Shown: piece after piece, positions 10,949 to 41,760 of the stretch
How the letters are laid out: the number at the start of each line of letters is the position of its first letter
Position numbering within the stretch: position 1 is the first letter of the stretch
NCBI GenBank assembly: GCA_029379385.1
Contig: CM055611.1
Coordinates: 21,914,092 to 21,978,091, forward strand
DNA length: 64,000 nt
From: Quillaja saponaria
Taxonomy: Eukaryota > Streptophyta > Magnoliopsida > Fabales > Quillajaceae
Direction: 5' to 3'
Program-made: the position numbers and the translations under genes
Notes under the pieces: generated by a model
What the model saw: only the letters and a program-made list of their open reading frames with translations
Databases searched by the model: none
What the model was told of the DNA's origin: nothing

Positions 10949-13900
10949 GGATGGATGGATCGAACTGATTCCTTTACTACTTCAATGCTAAGTCTGGATT
11001 CTCAAGAGGGTGGTGGTGCAAGCTAGGATTTAAAGAAGCTGAAGATGCTTTCATGGTGCGTTCATGACAAACTGAATAATTTTTTAATTAATTTACACAT
11101 TATTTAATCCAAATATTAAAGTATGTTACTATTTGGCTGGTGCAAGTTGCGTCAAGAATCAAAACCCCATGCATTCAGGTTATTTATTGAGTTCGTTTAA
11201 TAATTAATCCCTAGGTGATCATTATTTTCCAGATTCTTGAAGCCTGACCATCATTGGTTTCTGTATATATATATGTATATATTTGCAAGTGGTTTTATGG
11301 ATCAACTGTCTTAACAGTCAAAAACTACAAATGCATTCTGTTGCCTACAAATTATTAACTTCTCTTTAGCTTTGTCTTGATATCTGTTTTCAGTATTTGT
11401 TTATTGGATTTTCAAGTTCTTAGAAGATCGTGGAAGATGGCACTCATCAACAGATTCCATGTGTATTGCCCATTTGTTTACATGGCAAAAATATATAAAA
11501 ACACTAACCCACCACATGCAAGTTGGCACCTTCTGTTCATAAAGAGAAAGAGAACGTGGAGTTCTATTTTTATTCACTCATAGAATCAGTTTTTATATTA
11601 ATTTGACCAACTCTAAGAAAGATCGATGTATCGTACTTTGGGTGTTTTGTACGCTTCAATCATTAAATAAACTTCTAAAAGTGACTCCCTTCCTTACTTA
11701 AACAAAAGATTAAGAGTAATTAATTAATTAAGATGCCAAGCGAGATATAGTGTAAACTATGTATGACATTTAGTGAGATATATATTAAGGTGTAAGAGTA
11801 ATTAAGTGGGGGCTTTTCTCTTTTAATTATCTTTTTGTGGGTTTATGAACGGAAGTTTGAATATTTAAATTTTAAAGCAAGGATTCCTGAATACATGCAT
11901 GCATATATAAGGAAATAAAATGTGAATGACTGCAGAGCCATGATATTTTAAAAACTGATGCTAATAATTTGGTCAAACATCAAATAGGATAGACAAATCG
12001 TACATTTTGCTCTAACTAGTTAAACACTTGTTTAATTAAGTTGAGGATCAATTACTTTCTGTAACTATAGAGAGCAGCTAGCGTTTGCTACTATTACTAT
12101 TTTAAGTCTTGATTATTATATTATCAACTTTGTTGACATAAAGCAATATTTCTTGTTCTGTCGTTATGTTTTTTGGTCAACTAATATTTATCCACAAACT
12201 TAATTTCTAGAAAAAGAGTTTGTAGAAAAATGGCTCGACATTTATTTACTTATATATTTTGAGAAAAATGAACTGAAATTTGTTGAAAAATGAAGCAACA
12301 TTTATTTACTTGTATAATTAAACTCCACATGCCTGTATTCTAATTGGCCCATTTCTTCATCTTAGCCGCTCGGCCAAGTATGAGTTTGCCTTGTCGGCTA
12401 CAATGTGCGGACTCGCTCTTATGCAAACTATAAGAGAATTAGGTCATATCAAGCAACTGCGCCATGTCCCTGTTAATTAGCACTTACATGGTGCTTCAGC
12501 CTTCAAATACAACTCTGGCAAAGCATTCATCGACTTGTATAATTAAATTTTTTTGGTGTTGTCAGGTATCACCGTTAAAAATATCATGTAATACAATTAA
12601 AAGTTTATTAACGATTGGACTAATAATGACATGTTGCATGTCACGTTTATCACATATTATAATAGTTTTCAGGCACCCTTCTCATCTTTCTCTAAAACAC
12701 ACAATTGATTAATTATAATTAATCATCACTATAATTTATAATAATATTGACTATATTGCTTACATAGTATATTTAAACACGTCAAAGTAGAATCACTTTA
12801 TACAAATTTTTCTCCTTATCATGACTTTGAGTTCATGTGATTATTTATCATTATTATTATATATAGATTGATCAGACACATACCTAGCTAATGGCAATAT
12901 ATAATATTGTATGAGTAGAGAATTGTATATTTTTCAAGTTGGAGATCAGATCACCACATGCCGTCCATGGTGCAATAATTCATTAATGACTACTGAGATT
13001 ACATTTACGTCTCTGCAGCATGGATCATGTGGAGATCACATGATACACTGTCCTACATTCATCATTGCTTCTGCACTAAGATAACATCAGATAATGTATA
13101 TGCAACTTCTTGTTTCTCATTTTGGTTGAATTTCTGATAAATCTGTCTTTATTCGTAACTACGATACTATATAATTTTTTTTTTAATTATTGTTTTTCAA
13201 AATACAAAACCTTCAGTAAGATCTTACATTTCAATCCCTCACAGTCTTCTATACATATAATTGCATTTGACGCGAGCAGCATGTGGCTGATCGCAGATGA
13301 GCAGCCTGGATTTGAGTATTAGTAGGGCAGGAAGGAACGTAATGGACGTCCAGACTCATTATTTGACAACAAATGAATGATTGTTCATATGTGGACGGAC
13401 AGGGAGAATGGACACAGATGCTTCTGAAGAATGCATGCGAAGTCATGCATGTATATTTCGCAATTATAATTAATAACACGAGGGGCTATGTACATCTGCC
13501 TCCTTATTGCAGAATATATATGATACCTTGCAAATATTCCTCAACAATAGGAAAAAGAGCAACTTGAAGGAAAAAATAATTTCTACACAGGACAGTTTTA
13601 GTATTCACACCAACATGAATATATGTTATGTAAAGCGATGGCCTTTCTGGAAACCAATTACCAAGAACTAGTTTTTGGTAATGTAACAATTTAATATATA
13701 TATTTCATTATATCACCAAACAGAAAACCATGAATTGTGACGACCAGCCCTACAGTCTTCACTGAAGCACGAAGCACGTCACAACTCACAGAGGTGATCC
13801 CAAGAAGATCATTGAAGGCTTTACCTGAGGTGATCCCAAGAAGATCATTGAAGGATCAGGTAATGCGACACTCTCACTGTTGCGCTGATGGATCAGGTCT

Positions 13901-14561
13901 TGCTGTAACACATTCACAAAAAGAAAGCTAATTTTTTCATTTTAATTAAAAAAATCAACTAAAGAAAGATAATTACCAAAAAGGAAAGCAAGGAAAACTG
14001 ATAAGTTTTTTGGAGGACAACTTTTAAAGTTGGCATTTAATCCGCTTCTCCAGAATCAATCACCCAAGCAGGTCAGCAATGATTTAAACATGGTGACAGT
14101 TAGAAATAGCAGAACATGTAATCAAAGTATGTTTAACAGAAAGGTGATGTGTGTTATGCCTGGGCCACAATGAAATCCAACTAAACCAACACCATAGACC
14201 TGGCAATTTTGCACAATGAACAGGCTCTAGAACCAAATACCCAACTTTGACTCAAACGTAGATTGCAGTTTACAAAACTTCCTCGTTTCCAAAATAAAAA
14301 AATGCTTCAAATTTTTTTTATGGATTTTCTTTTTGCATGATCATTCTGTGTAACTTAACCTTCGTGTATTATCTATTGTTTCATTCTTGTTATATTTTGA
14401 AACACAGGCCTTAGACCTGACTAGATGTGCACAATAATCCACATACTTGTGTGCATGAAGAGGTATTGGAGGAGAATGAAGCAACAAACTAGAGCTTACA
14501 GTCAACAGAAGACAATCCTACAATTAAAAGCATATCTCCTTTAACATAACAGAAAAACAAA
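10949..14561. other. Intergenic region between the SAUR and SEN1-like genes
   Basis: About 3.6 kb without a supportable gene. The part next to 10949 should contain the SAUR promoter; the part next to 14561 should contain the 3'UTR of the helicase gene. Several short open frames exist but show no codon structure or family resemblance. Confidence 0.5.
13791..13854. repeat. Short tandem duplication, 36-bp period
   Basis: The segment GAGGTGATCCCAAGAAGATC plus ATTGAAGG occurs at 13791 and again at 13827, with an 8-base spacer. Confidence 0.8.
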
Positions 14562-33052
<18,491 letters not shown>

Positions 33053-33575
33053 TTATGAGATTCCAAGATTGCTAGTGTTTGATGAACAATGAATCACATT
33101 AACGAACCAGGATTTTAGGGTTTATCACAGAGATAATAGAAAGAGATGATGATGTTAGGGACTAGAGAACTTTCTGAAGTCTCATTTAGGGGCAAATTTG
33201 GTCATAAGGTACAAGTAGGTCAAGTGCTTTACATTTTGGCGCGGTTAGTCGGTTGTAAGTTGTTTTCTTTGTGTATTAAAAAAGGAAAAAAAAAAAAAAA
33301 AAAAAAAAAACGAAATTACTCGCTCCTATTTCTATTAAAAAGTTAGATACGAGATTTCTAATTTTCAAAATTTAGTAATGTGGTGTTTGTTATCATCTCA
33401 TTTGTTCCGACTTTAACATAAATAGAATCTACCGACAAGTCTTAGTGCAATAGTAAGAGAGCTACATTTGTAAGATAAGAACACAAATTTGATTTTTGAA
33501 ATAGATAATTATTAGAAGAATTATTCTAGTCGCGACAAAGCTTTCATGATAGACAATCATCATATTATTTGATCA
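33053..33575. other. 5' flank of the SEN1-like gene
   Basis: Upstream region of the helicase gene, expected to contain its promoter and 5'UTR. A long A-run (about 33285-33310) is present. No gene seen. Confidence 0.5.
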
Positions 33576-33880
33576 TAAAATTACACATTTGGTCTTTATA
33601 ATTTGACTCGAATTTTATTTTGTTCCTTAAAATTAGAAAATTGTCTAATTAAGTCCCTATCATCACCTACCGTCATTTGTAACACTAACATAAATGATGT
33701 GGACTAACGGATTCCACATTGGACAAAAAAAAACTTACACGACAATCTCTTGTAACAAATGGAAAAATAAAAAATATACACGTGAAATTTTTTTAAACTA
33801 TATACAATATTAATAAAAATCTCAAATTTGTATTATTATTTAAAAAAAAACTATAATAAAAAAACTCATACCAAAAAGAA
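33576..33880 (+). repeat. Left inverted arm of the interrupted DNA element
   Basis: Pairs with 39150-39470. Strongest similarity is at 33580-33725 (ACATTTGGTC..., GTCCCTATCATCACCTACCG, CCACATTGGAC). Confidence 0.6.
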
Positions 33881-34316
33881 AATTTTACCGAAATCATTCT
33901 TGTGATCTTCTTTTACTAGAAAATTAAGCCAGTAAACCCAAACACCTATCCTCATTTACATCAAAATAACTATTTAATGATGAATAAGAAGTACAACACT
34001 TTTTTCCTTCTCAACCATCTTCTCCCTTAATTTCACCAAAATCGTTCACTATAGTTTTCAAAGTTACGAACATATCCAATTGGATCTGATATAATATGAT
34101 ATGATTAAACAATTAGTAAGACAGTTAGAGAGAAATAACACATTAAATTTGGAATTGGAGATCGAAAATTTGATGTGTTGAATTTTGTAGATTTGAGTAT
34201 GTATATTCCTCCTTTATTATCTTGCTTTGCTCTGGTTGTTCTTTTAGCACACATTAATTTCCTCGAAACCAAAAGCCTTCACTCCACAAGTCTTTGTTCT
34301 AGGTCCATACCATCAC

Positions 34317-34694
34317 TGATAAATGTTATTTCTGCAACTCCTACCAAGCTTCTTGGTAGTGGCAGACCCTGCAACAAGGAAGTTCCCAGCATAGCCACAG
34401 AAGAGAAAGCAAATGAGAGAGAGAGAAGGAGAAAGAAGGGAAAATCAAATTTTATAAATCTTCCAATGCCTCTCTTGAACAACATATTAACCCTTAGTTG
34501 TTGATTAACAGTTAAGCTAATCCATATTTTCTAGCTAACTGTCAACTAATTCAACCAATTAGATAACAAACCATCCTGGCAGATGATTAGGTACTCCACA
34601 CCGTACTGAAGTATTTGTTTACATAATTACAAGAACCCTTATTCTATTTACTGGTTCCCTTCTTGTCCTTTTGTCTTCCAAACCACACATATCA
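34317..34694 (-). repeat. 3' LTR of the gypsy element
   Basis: 378 bp, TGATAAATGTT to ACACATATCA on the plus strand. It differs from the other LTR by about 25 substitutions plus a short indel, so the insertion is fairly old. A short purine-rich stretch (CATGGGGAAT on the minus strand) abuts it as the likely polypurine tract. Confidence 0.9.
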
Positions 34695-37600
34695 ATTCCC
34701 CATGGCTTCAGTAGATCCTTGTCCCCAATGATCAAAAATTGGAAATCTCTTTTGGAGTTCTTCAGGGTCCTCCCAAGTGCATTCTTCCCTTCTTGTGTTA
34801 GTCCACTGAACCAGGACTTGTACTGCAGCTTTGCCATTTTTCTTAGCCAACCTTCTGTTCACAATGGCTATGGGTTCTAGAATGGCTTCACCATCCTCAT
34901 TCATTGTAGGCAACTATGTGTACAATATGCTGTCCATGCTTCCTTTTGAGCAGAGAGACATGAAAAACATTATGGATCTTCACATCAGAGGGTAGCTATA
35001 AGGCATAGGCTACTTTTCCTACTCTTGCTATTATCAGGAAGGGCCCATAGTATTTTGTAGCCAATTTATGGAAACTGGAGTTGGATACAGTATATTGCCT
35101 ATATGGTTGAAGTTTCAAATAGACCCAATCTCATTCATTGAATTCTCTTTCAGACTTATGCTTGTTAGCCTGTAGCTGCATTCTATTTTGAGCCTTCCTA
35201 AGATTGTCCTTTAATAGCTTGATAATGATCTATCTTGTTGCTAGTGATCTATCCAAGGTTTCATTCCTTGAATCACCATTAACATAAGGCACATAAGGAG
35301 GAGGTTCTTGACAGAACATGGCCTGGTAGGGTGTCATCTTGATAGCAGAGTGGTAAGAGGTGTTATACCAAAACATAGCTAGAGCTAACCACTTGGACCA
35401 TTACCTTGGACAATCTCCTGCAAAACACCTTAGATAAGCTTCTAGAGATCTATTGACCACCTTAGTCTGGCCATCTGTCTGAGGGTGGTAAGCTGTAAAG
35501 TGATGCATCTATACTTTTTGTAGCTTAAACAATTACTTCTAAAACTAAGACATAAACACAAGGTCTCTGTTTGATATTATCTCATTTGGGAATCCATGGA
35601 ACCTATATACTAAATCCATATAGCATTGAGCTACTGATACAGCTGTGTAAGAATGTTGCAGGGAGATGAAGTGGCTGAACTTAGTCAATCCATTCTTCTT
35701 AAGCAACAATGTCAAGGGCTTGCTCAACTTACCATAGTCTTTTATGAATCTCCTGTAGTAGTCTGTCAAACCCAAAAAAACCCTTAGGGCCTTAACAGAC
35801 CTTGGTTTAAGCCATTCTGTTATTGCTTGAATCTTCTTAGGATCAGCTAGTACTTCTAAACCATTGATAATATGCCCCAAATACTTAACTTGGTTACTTC
35901 CAAACATGCACTTGCTCTTCTTAGCAAAGAGTGTATTCTGTCTAAGTGTTAGCAGTACCTTCTTTAAGTGGTATAAATAGTCTAACCAGGACTTACTGTA
36001 TATTTGTATGTCATCAAAGAAAACCAGCACAAACTTTCTTAAAAGAGGCTTAAAAATATGATTCATCAACCCTTGGAATGTGGCTGGGGCAATGGACAAT
36101 CCAAATGGCATTACAACAAACTCATAAAAACCCTCATGGGTTTTGAAGGCAGTTTTGTAAATATCATCAGGATTTATCCTGATTTGATAATAGCCACTCC
36201 TTAGGTCTAATTTGAAGAAGAATCTAGCCCCATGTAATTCATCAAGTAGCTCTTCAATGATAGGAATTGGAAATTAACTTTTAATCGTCAGTTGATTAAG
36301 CTTCCGATAATCCACACAAAATCTCCAAGTGTTGTCTTTCTTCTTCACCAAGACTATAGGAGAAGCAAAAGGGCTGGAACTGGGCCTCATAATCTTGTTT
36401 TCCATCATCTCCTTTATCATTGTTTCAATCACGTCCTTTTGTAAGGGGCCATATCTATATGGTCTCTGGTTGACAGTATGGTTACTGTCTTTAAGGACAA
36501 TTCTATGGTCAAACTGTCTGACGGGAGGTAAACCTTTAGGTTCTTCAAAAATATCACCAAACTCAGATAATATAAGTTCTAAGTCAAAATTGTTGACCTT
36601 TTGGCTTAATAATTGTATGCAGTCACTCAACTCTGGACTATATTCCTGCTCTTTAGCCATTATCTAGACCACCATGGCTTGAGTTCTCACAGATAACCTG
36701 TTAATAGAGCCTTTTTCTTCTGTTAGGATTACGAGAGTGCTACTATAACTTTGCAGCCTTATTTGCCTTCCGTCCCACTTAAACTACATCTCCAATTTCT
36801 TAAATTCCAATTTATGTCTCCCAATTTAGCTAACCATTGAACTCCAAGAACTACTTCATACCCACCTAACGGTATGACTAAGAAGTCAACAATAAATAGA
36901 ACTCCACCCATTTTCCACTTCAGCTGTCTATAAACAGCAGTTACAGTCATCTTGGAGCCATTGGCCACTATTACTCTAAAGTTTTAGTTTGTTGGATCTT
37001 AAGCCCCAATCTTTTAATCACGTTACTGTCAACAAAATTGTGGGTACTCCCACTATCAATCAGCACTAGAACCCCTTGTTTCTTGATAAACCCAGATACC
37101 TTCATAGTTTGATAACAATTGCCCTGCCTATTTCGAACTTCACTGCCAGTAAGGGCATGAACAGAAATCTCTACTCCCCCTTCTTCTTCCAGATTTGTTA
37201 ATTCAGTGAAATCCAATATCTCCTCATCCTTGTCCTCCTTATTATCATCTAGAGTGATAGTCATATACAATTGGGTGTTCTTGCACCGGTGCCCTGGGGT
37301 AAACTTATCATTACAATAAAAGCACATACCCTTCTTCCTTCTGTCCTCCATTTCACCTCTGGTCATGTTAATAGGAGTTCTTTTTGTGGTGTTGGTATTA
37401 TTATATGGGTTCTTATGAGGATAATTAAGGTCTCTTTGAGGCTGGGATGGATTAAATCTGGTTTTTTGTGTGGTGGATGGTATGAATCTTGGTGATGGCA
37501 AAAAGCTAGGATGTGGGGGGGTGTTTAGTTAGTAGTATGGGGATTTTCTTGTACATGGTGGAATTTAGGAAACTTTCTTTGGTTTTTGCCAATCTTATAG

Positions 37601-38402
37601 CATGTGATAAGGACTTGAACTCCACAATACTGATACCATGTAGGATTTCCTCACGCAAGCCACCCAGGTAATGATCCAATAACAGATCCTTCGACATTGA
37701 GCACTGATTCTTCAGAACTCCAAATTCTTCATTATACTCCTCAACACTTTCTGTCTGTTCCAGATTCTTTAGTGCAATGACAGGTCTTGCCAACACATCT
37801 TCTTGAAACCTTTCTTGCATTTCGAGCAGATACTTATCCCAAGCTAAGTCTTGGATTTCCCTTTCTTTCACCAAGCCATGATGCCATTCTAGGGCCTTCC
37901 CATTGAAATGCATCGATGCAAGACCCACCTTTAGCTCCTCTGGTGTCTGATCAATGCGAAAAAATTGTTGACACTTGAAGTACCATTCCTTGAAGTTACT
38001 GCCATCAAAACTAGGAAATTCCACATGAGAAATCTTATTGAGTAACTGGTAATCTCGAATTCCCGCAACTGGAGCCCTCACTCTTTCTTGAACTAGTGGA
38101 TTAGGAATGATAGGTGGATTCATTTCCCTGATGAACTCATTCTTGTTAAGGGTTCGATTTTCCACCACTGTTGCTCTCAGAGAAGCTACTACTTCTGTTA
38201 TCATTGCTTGGAATTTCAGCTCCATGCTCTGATTGTAACTCGCAATACTATTTTCCAATTCTTGCAGAGATGTATCGATTCCTGCAAATCTTGAATCAAA
38301 TCCATCCATTCTGAAATCTAAGGCTGTGAACCTTTGATCCAAGACATTCGTGCTTACGTTCACCATTATTACAAGCTGGCCAGGAATGAGCTCTAATACC
38401 AT
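34695..38402 (-). pseudogene. Disrupted gypsy gag-pol remnant with internal deletion
   Basis: Gag (38402-37506) contains a retrotransposon gag domain (GKALEWHHGLV, DVLARPVIALKNLEQ) and then a stop and frameshift. A CxxC...GHRC zinc knuckle (KGMCFYCNDKFTPGHRCK) follows at about 37330-37280, with a protease DSGSTHNF motif near 37040. RT is split by a stop near 36274 (WRFCVDYRKLNQLTIKS) and resumes with MPFGLSIAPATFQ and VLVFFDDIQIYSKS. At about 35690-35670 the connection region jumps directly into an integrase segment (LTKFSHF ... DLVYRFHGFPNEII). Residues near the end (34913-34692) resemble a chromodomain-like tail (WEDPEELQKRFP). Confidence 0.88.
38384..38401 (-). other. Primer binding site of the gypsy element
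   Basis: On the minus strand TGGTATTAGAGCTCATTC follows the 5' LTR after one base. It resembles the initiator tRNA-Met complement used by plant LTR elements. Confidence 0.75.
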
Positions 38403-38789
38403 TGATAAATGTTATTTCTGCAACTCCTACCAATCTTCTTGGTAGTGGCAGACCTTGCAACAAGGAAGTTCACAGCACAGCCACAGAAGAGAAAGAAAAG
38501 AGAGAGAGAGAAGGAGAAAGAAAGGAAAATCAAATTTTATAAATCTTCCAATGCCTCTCTTGAACAACATATTTAGGTATTTAACCCTTAGTTGTTGATT
38601 AACAGTTAAGCTAATCCCTATTTTCCAGCCAATTGTCAAGTAATTCAACTAACTAGATAACAAACCTTCATAGCAGATGATTAGGTACTCCACACCGTAT
38701 TGAAGTATTTGTTTACACAATTACAAGGAACCCTTATTCTATTTACTGATTCCCTTCTTGTCCTTTTGTTTTCCAAACCACACGTATCA
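38403..38789 (-). repeat. 5' LTR of the gypsy element
   Basis: 387 bp, TGATAAATGTT to ACGTATCA on the plus strand. Longer than its partner mainly because of a short ATTTAGGT-type indel. Confidence 0.9.
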
Positions 38790-39149
38790 ATCACTGATCA
38801 ACTTGAACTTGTTGAAATGAAGTGTTGCAAACTCAAGTAATGATCTAAAGGAGTGTGAATAAATCTGCCTTGTACCCCAATTTGTAAAACCCTCCAAGTG
38901 AGTTTGTTGGAGATTTTAGGAATTGAGGAATAAGAAGCTAAATTTGATTTGTCTGGTCAAGGTTCAACGCACTTCTTCCAAAATTCCACTAGAAGCTATA
39001 CTCCACATGTCTTTGTTCTTGGTCATACATTGGAATTTAATGATGGATATATGAAATAATTCATCATGAGAGAACAAGTTTAGAATTAGAAATTTATGGG
39101 TTCTGAATGCTTGAAATTTGAATCAAAGAATGTGGCTTTCAAGGAGTTT

Positions 39150-39470
39150 CTATGAATTTTTTTTATAATTTTGTATTTTTATATAAAAATTTGAGTTTTT
39201 TATTTATATTTTATATAATTTTTTATTTTGCCATGTGTTAAATTTTTATTTGTCCATTTGTCATAGGAAATTGCCATGTAAGATTTTGTTGTCCAACATG
39301 AAATCTATTAGTCAACATCACTTTCGTTAGTGTTAAAACTAATGGTAAGTGACGATAGGGACCTAATTAGAGCAATTTTCATAATTTTATAAACCCAATT
39401 GCAACAAAATAAAATATAAGGACCAAAGTGACATCTAACTCAAACTACAGGAACTAAATGTGAAATTTAG
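39150..39470 (-). repeat. Right inverted arm of the interrupted DNA element
   Basis: Reverse-complementary to 33576-33880 with many substitutions and small indels. Best-preserved part is 39291-39470. Confidence 0.6.
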
Positions 39471-39492
39471 CCTAATATTAAATACAAATATG

Positions 39493-40160
39493 TTTAGACT
39501 TATTTTATTTTTTAATAATTTATAATTAAGTATAAAATTGTAGATGAGACATAATTTAAAGTACTTTTGATATTGTGTGTCAAACAATTAAGAGTAGACG
39601 GACACAGAGATTGAATAAATTATTTTTCTAATTTATTTAGATTAAAAAAACATAATTAGTTATTAGAAGAATTATTTTTAAGAAATTAATTAGTTTCTCT
39701 TAATTTTAGGAAACAAGTGTGTACGAAGAAAGTGTATAGTTTTTCCCTTTTTTAATTTTAATTTTAAAAAATTGATATACAATGACCCATTCATTATAAC
39801 ATATGAATAAAAGATTGTCACGTAGTTTAGTTGTGCCACAGAATTAAACTAGCCGCGCACATGTGCATGCTCTGACTTATTCTATTTTTATTAATTTATA
39901 ATCAAGTTCAAATTTTGGATGAGGTACAATGTAAAGTGTACTTTGTATTGTGTGTACAAATAATTAAGAGATGTAGAAATTTGTCTTTTGTAGGAGAAAT
40001 TGTATAAATTATTTTCTAATTTATTTGGATAAAAAAATATAATTAGTTATTAGAATTTTATTTTATTTTTTTTAAAAAAAAGTAGTTTTTCTTAATTTTA
40101 GAAAGCAAGTGGGTATGGAAAAAGTGCATGCTTTTTTTTTTCTCTTATTTCCTTTTATTT
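39493..40160. repeat. Degenerate direct duplication, about 280 bp per copy
   Basis: Copy 1 about 39493-39770 and copy 2 about 39868-40160. They share the order GACTTATT..., AATTTATAAT(T/C)AAGT, ATTGTGTGT, CTAATTTATTT, ATAATTAGTTATTAGAA and TTTCTTAATTTTAG(G/A)AA(A/G)CAAGTG, with about 100 bases between the copies. Confidence 0.65.
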
Positions 40161-41099
40161 TTAAAAATTAATAACATTGACCATATTAGTGAATAGAGCG
40201 GATCAAGTCCGATATAACACTAATTCGAAAGTTTTATTGACTTGATATGATTCAGCAAGAATCCACGGATTCGGGGCACTTAAGACTCGATCCAATCCAT
40301 TTGTGTGTGTTGTTCTTGAAAAATAAAGAATGTTTGAATATTTAAGCTACCAACATTAATAGATCTGCAAAAAAAAAAATCTAACATAATCATTTAATTT
40401 TCTCTTTTAGTCAACTATCTTAATTTTGAAATAATGAATTATGTAAATTAAGAAATTATGATGTATTAAGAGAATTGACCAAAAAAAAAAGTAAGAAATT
40501 AATTTAGGGACCATAATTTTCTTAAATTTGATGAATTAAATTTTAACTAATAATCTAGGAATAAATTAAGAAAGTTGAGTAAAGAATAAAACCATATGAT
40601 GGTTTTATTTCCCAGTCCCACATACAACTCTTAATATGTATTTGAATAAATGAAAAAAAAGAAAAGAAAAGTAATGTACTTTTCTTTTAGTTTGGAATTT
40701 TTAAAAGGAGGGTGCATGTATTTTTTTCCTTTCAAAATCCATGTTTTCAGTCCCTCCAAATTGATATATATATTGTTTTATAAAGGGTAAAATGTACATT
40801 ATTTTATAAATCTATATTATATATAAAAGTGTCTTAATGACAAAATCTTTTTGATTTCTCCATTGCAAACTTTTATTTACATAGTTATATTTAGTTGTTA
40901 TTATATTACAAATAAATTATTTATTATTATTATTTTTTTCTTACTTATTCTCCATTTAGGATTGTAATTGTTCTAGGACTATTGATTTAATAAATTTATA
41001 TTTTTTAATAATTATATGTTAATAGTAATTAAGAATGAATTTCTCCAGTTTTTTTAATAAGTTTATAATAATCATAATATTTTTAATTATTCTCAAATT

Positions 41100-41760
41100 A
41101 TGTATTAATATTTTAAAAAATTACTATGAATTATAAGAAATATGAAAGCATAGTTTTCATGATTATAATATTAAGAGTATAATCTTTTTTAGTTTTTCTC
41201 AAATTTATTAATTAATTTTTTTAAATATACTATGAATTACAAAAAAAATAAGCTATGAGAGCATAGTTTCCATGATTATAATATTGTTATTTAATTCTTT
41301 TTCTATTTTAAGAATTAAAAAAATATAAATATAATTTTTTTTTGTTAAATTTATCTATTTGTTTATGAATATAAAAGTGATAAATTTATTTTTTTAAATA
41401 CCCTATATGAGTTTTTACTATTACATAAATAATTTTAATTGATTTGACTTCAAATCAACTATTTCTTTTTTTTTTTACTTGTTTCCTAATTCTTTTCTAT
41501 TTTAATATTAATATAATTATAATTGCTTTATGACTATTTTTTTTTTTCCTAATTCTTTTTAATATTAAAAAAATTTTAATATATCAATAATAATTGAAAT
41601 TGAAATTCTCATTTTTTTTATTTAATAAGTTACAAAAATTATAATATTATAAATTAAATTTTTAAAAACAGATTATTATGAATTAAAATAAATATTAAGA
41701 GTATAGTTTTTATAATTATAATATTGTTGCGTTAATTATTTTTTCATCTCTAATTTTTTT
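41100..41760. repeat. Three degenerate copies of an AT-rich unit
   Basis: The motif series TACTATGAATTA ... AGCATAGTTTTCATGATTATAATATT occurs near 41120-41170, again near 41230-41290, and in weaker form near 41675-41730. Confidence 0.5.

Larger units (their letters stand above)
34317..38789 (-). mobile_element. Degenerate Ty3/gypsy retrotransposon
   Basis: A 4.47-kb element on the minus strand, with both LTRs and a perfect 5-bp target duplication ATCAC (34312-34316 and 38790-38794). A primer binding site follows the right-hand LTR on the minus strand. Order on the minus strand is gag, protease, RT, integrase C-terminal part, as in gypsy. The length is short for the family because the RNase H and most of the integrase core are deleted. 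Several stops and frameshifts make it non-functional. Confidence 0.92.
33576..39470. mobile_element. Non-autonomous inverted-repeat DNA element interrupted by a gypsy element
   Basis: The left arm starts TAAAATTACACATTTGGTC. The right arm, read on the minus strand from 39470, starts CTAAATTTCACATTTAG. The arms stay alignable inward for about 200-300 bases, sharing TAATTA(A/G)GTCCCTATC and further blocks. Termini of this kind are common in plant Mutator-like non-autonomous elements. Removing the gypsy insertion leaves an element of about 1.4 kb without coding capacity. I could not establish a target duplication. Confidence 0.6.

Noticed and set aside
13504..13931. Cluster of short overlapping frames downstream of the SEN1-like gene
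   Set aside because: Each is about 60-75 codons, on both strands, and partly built from the short tandem duplication at 13791. No splice pattern or homology.
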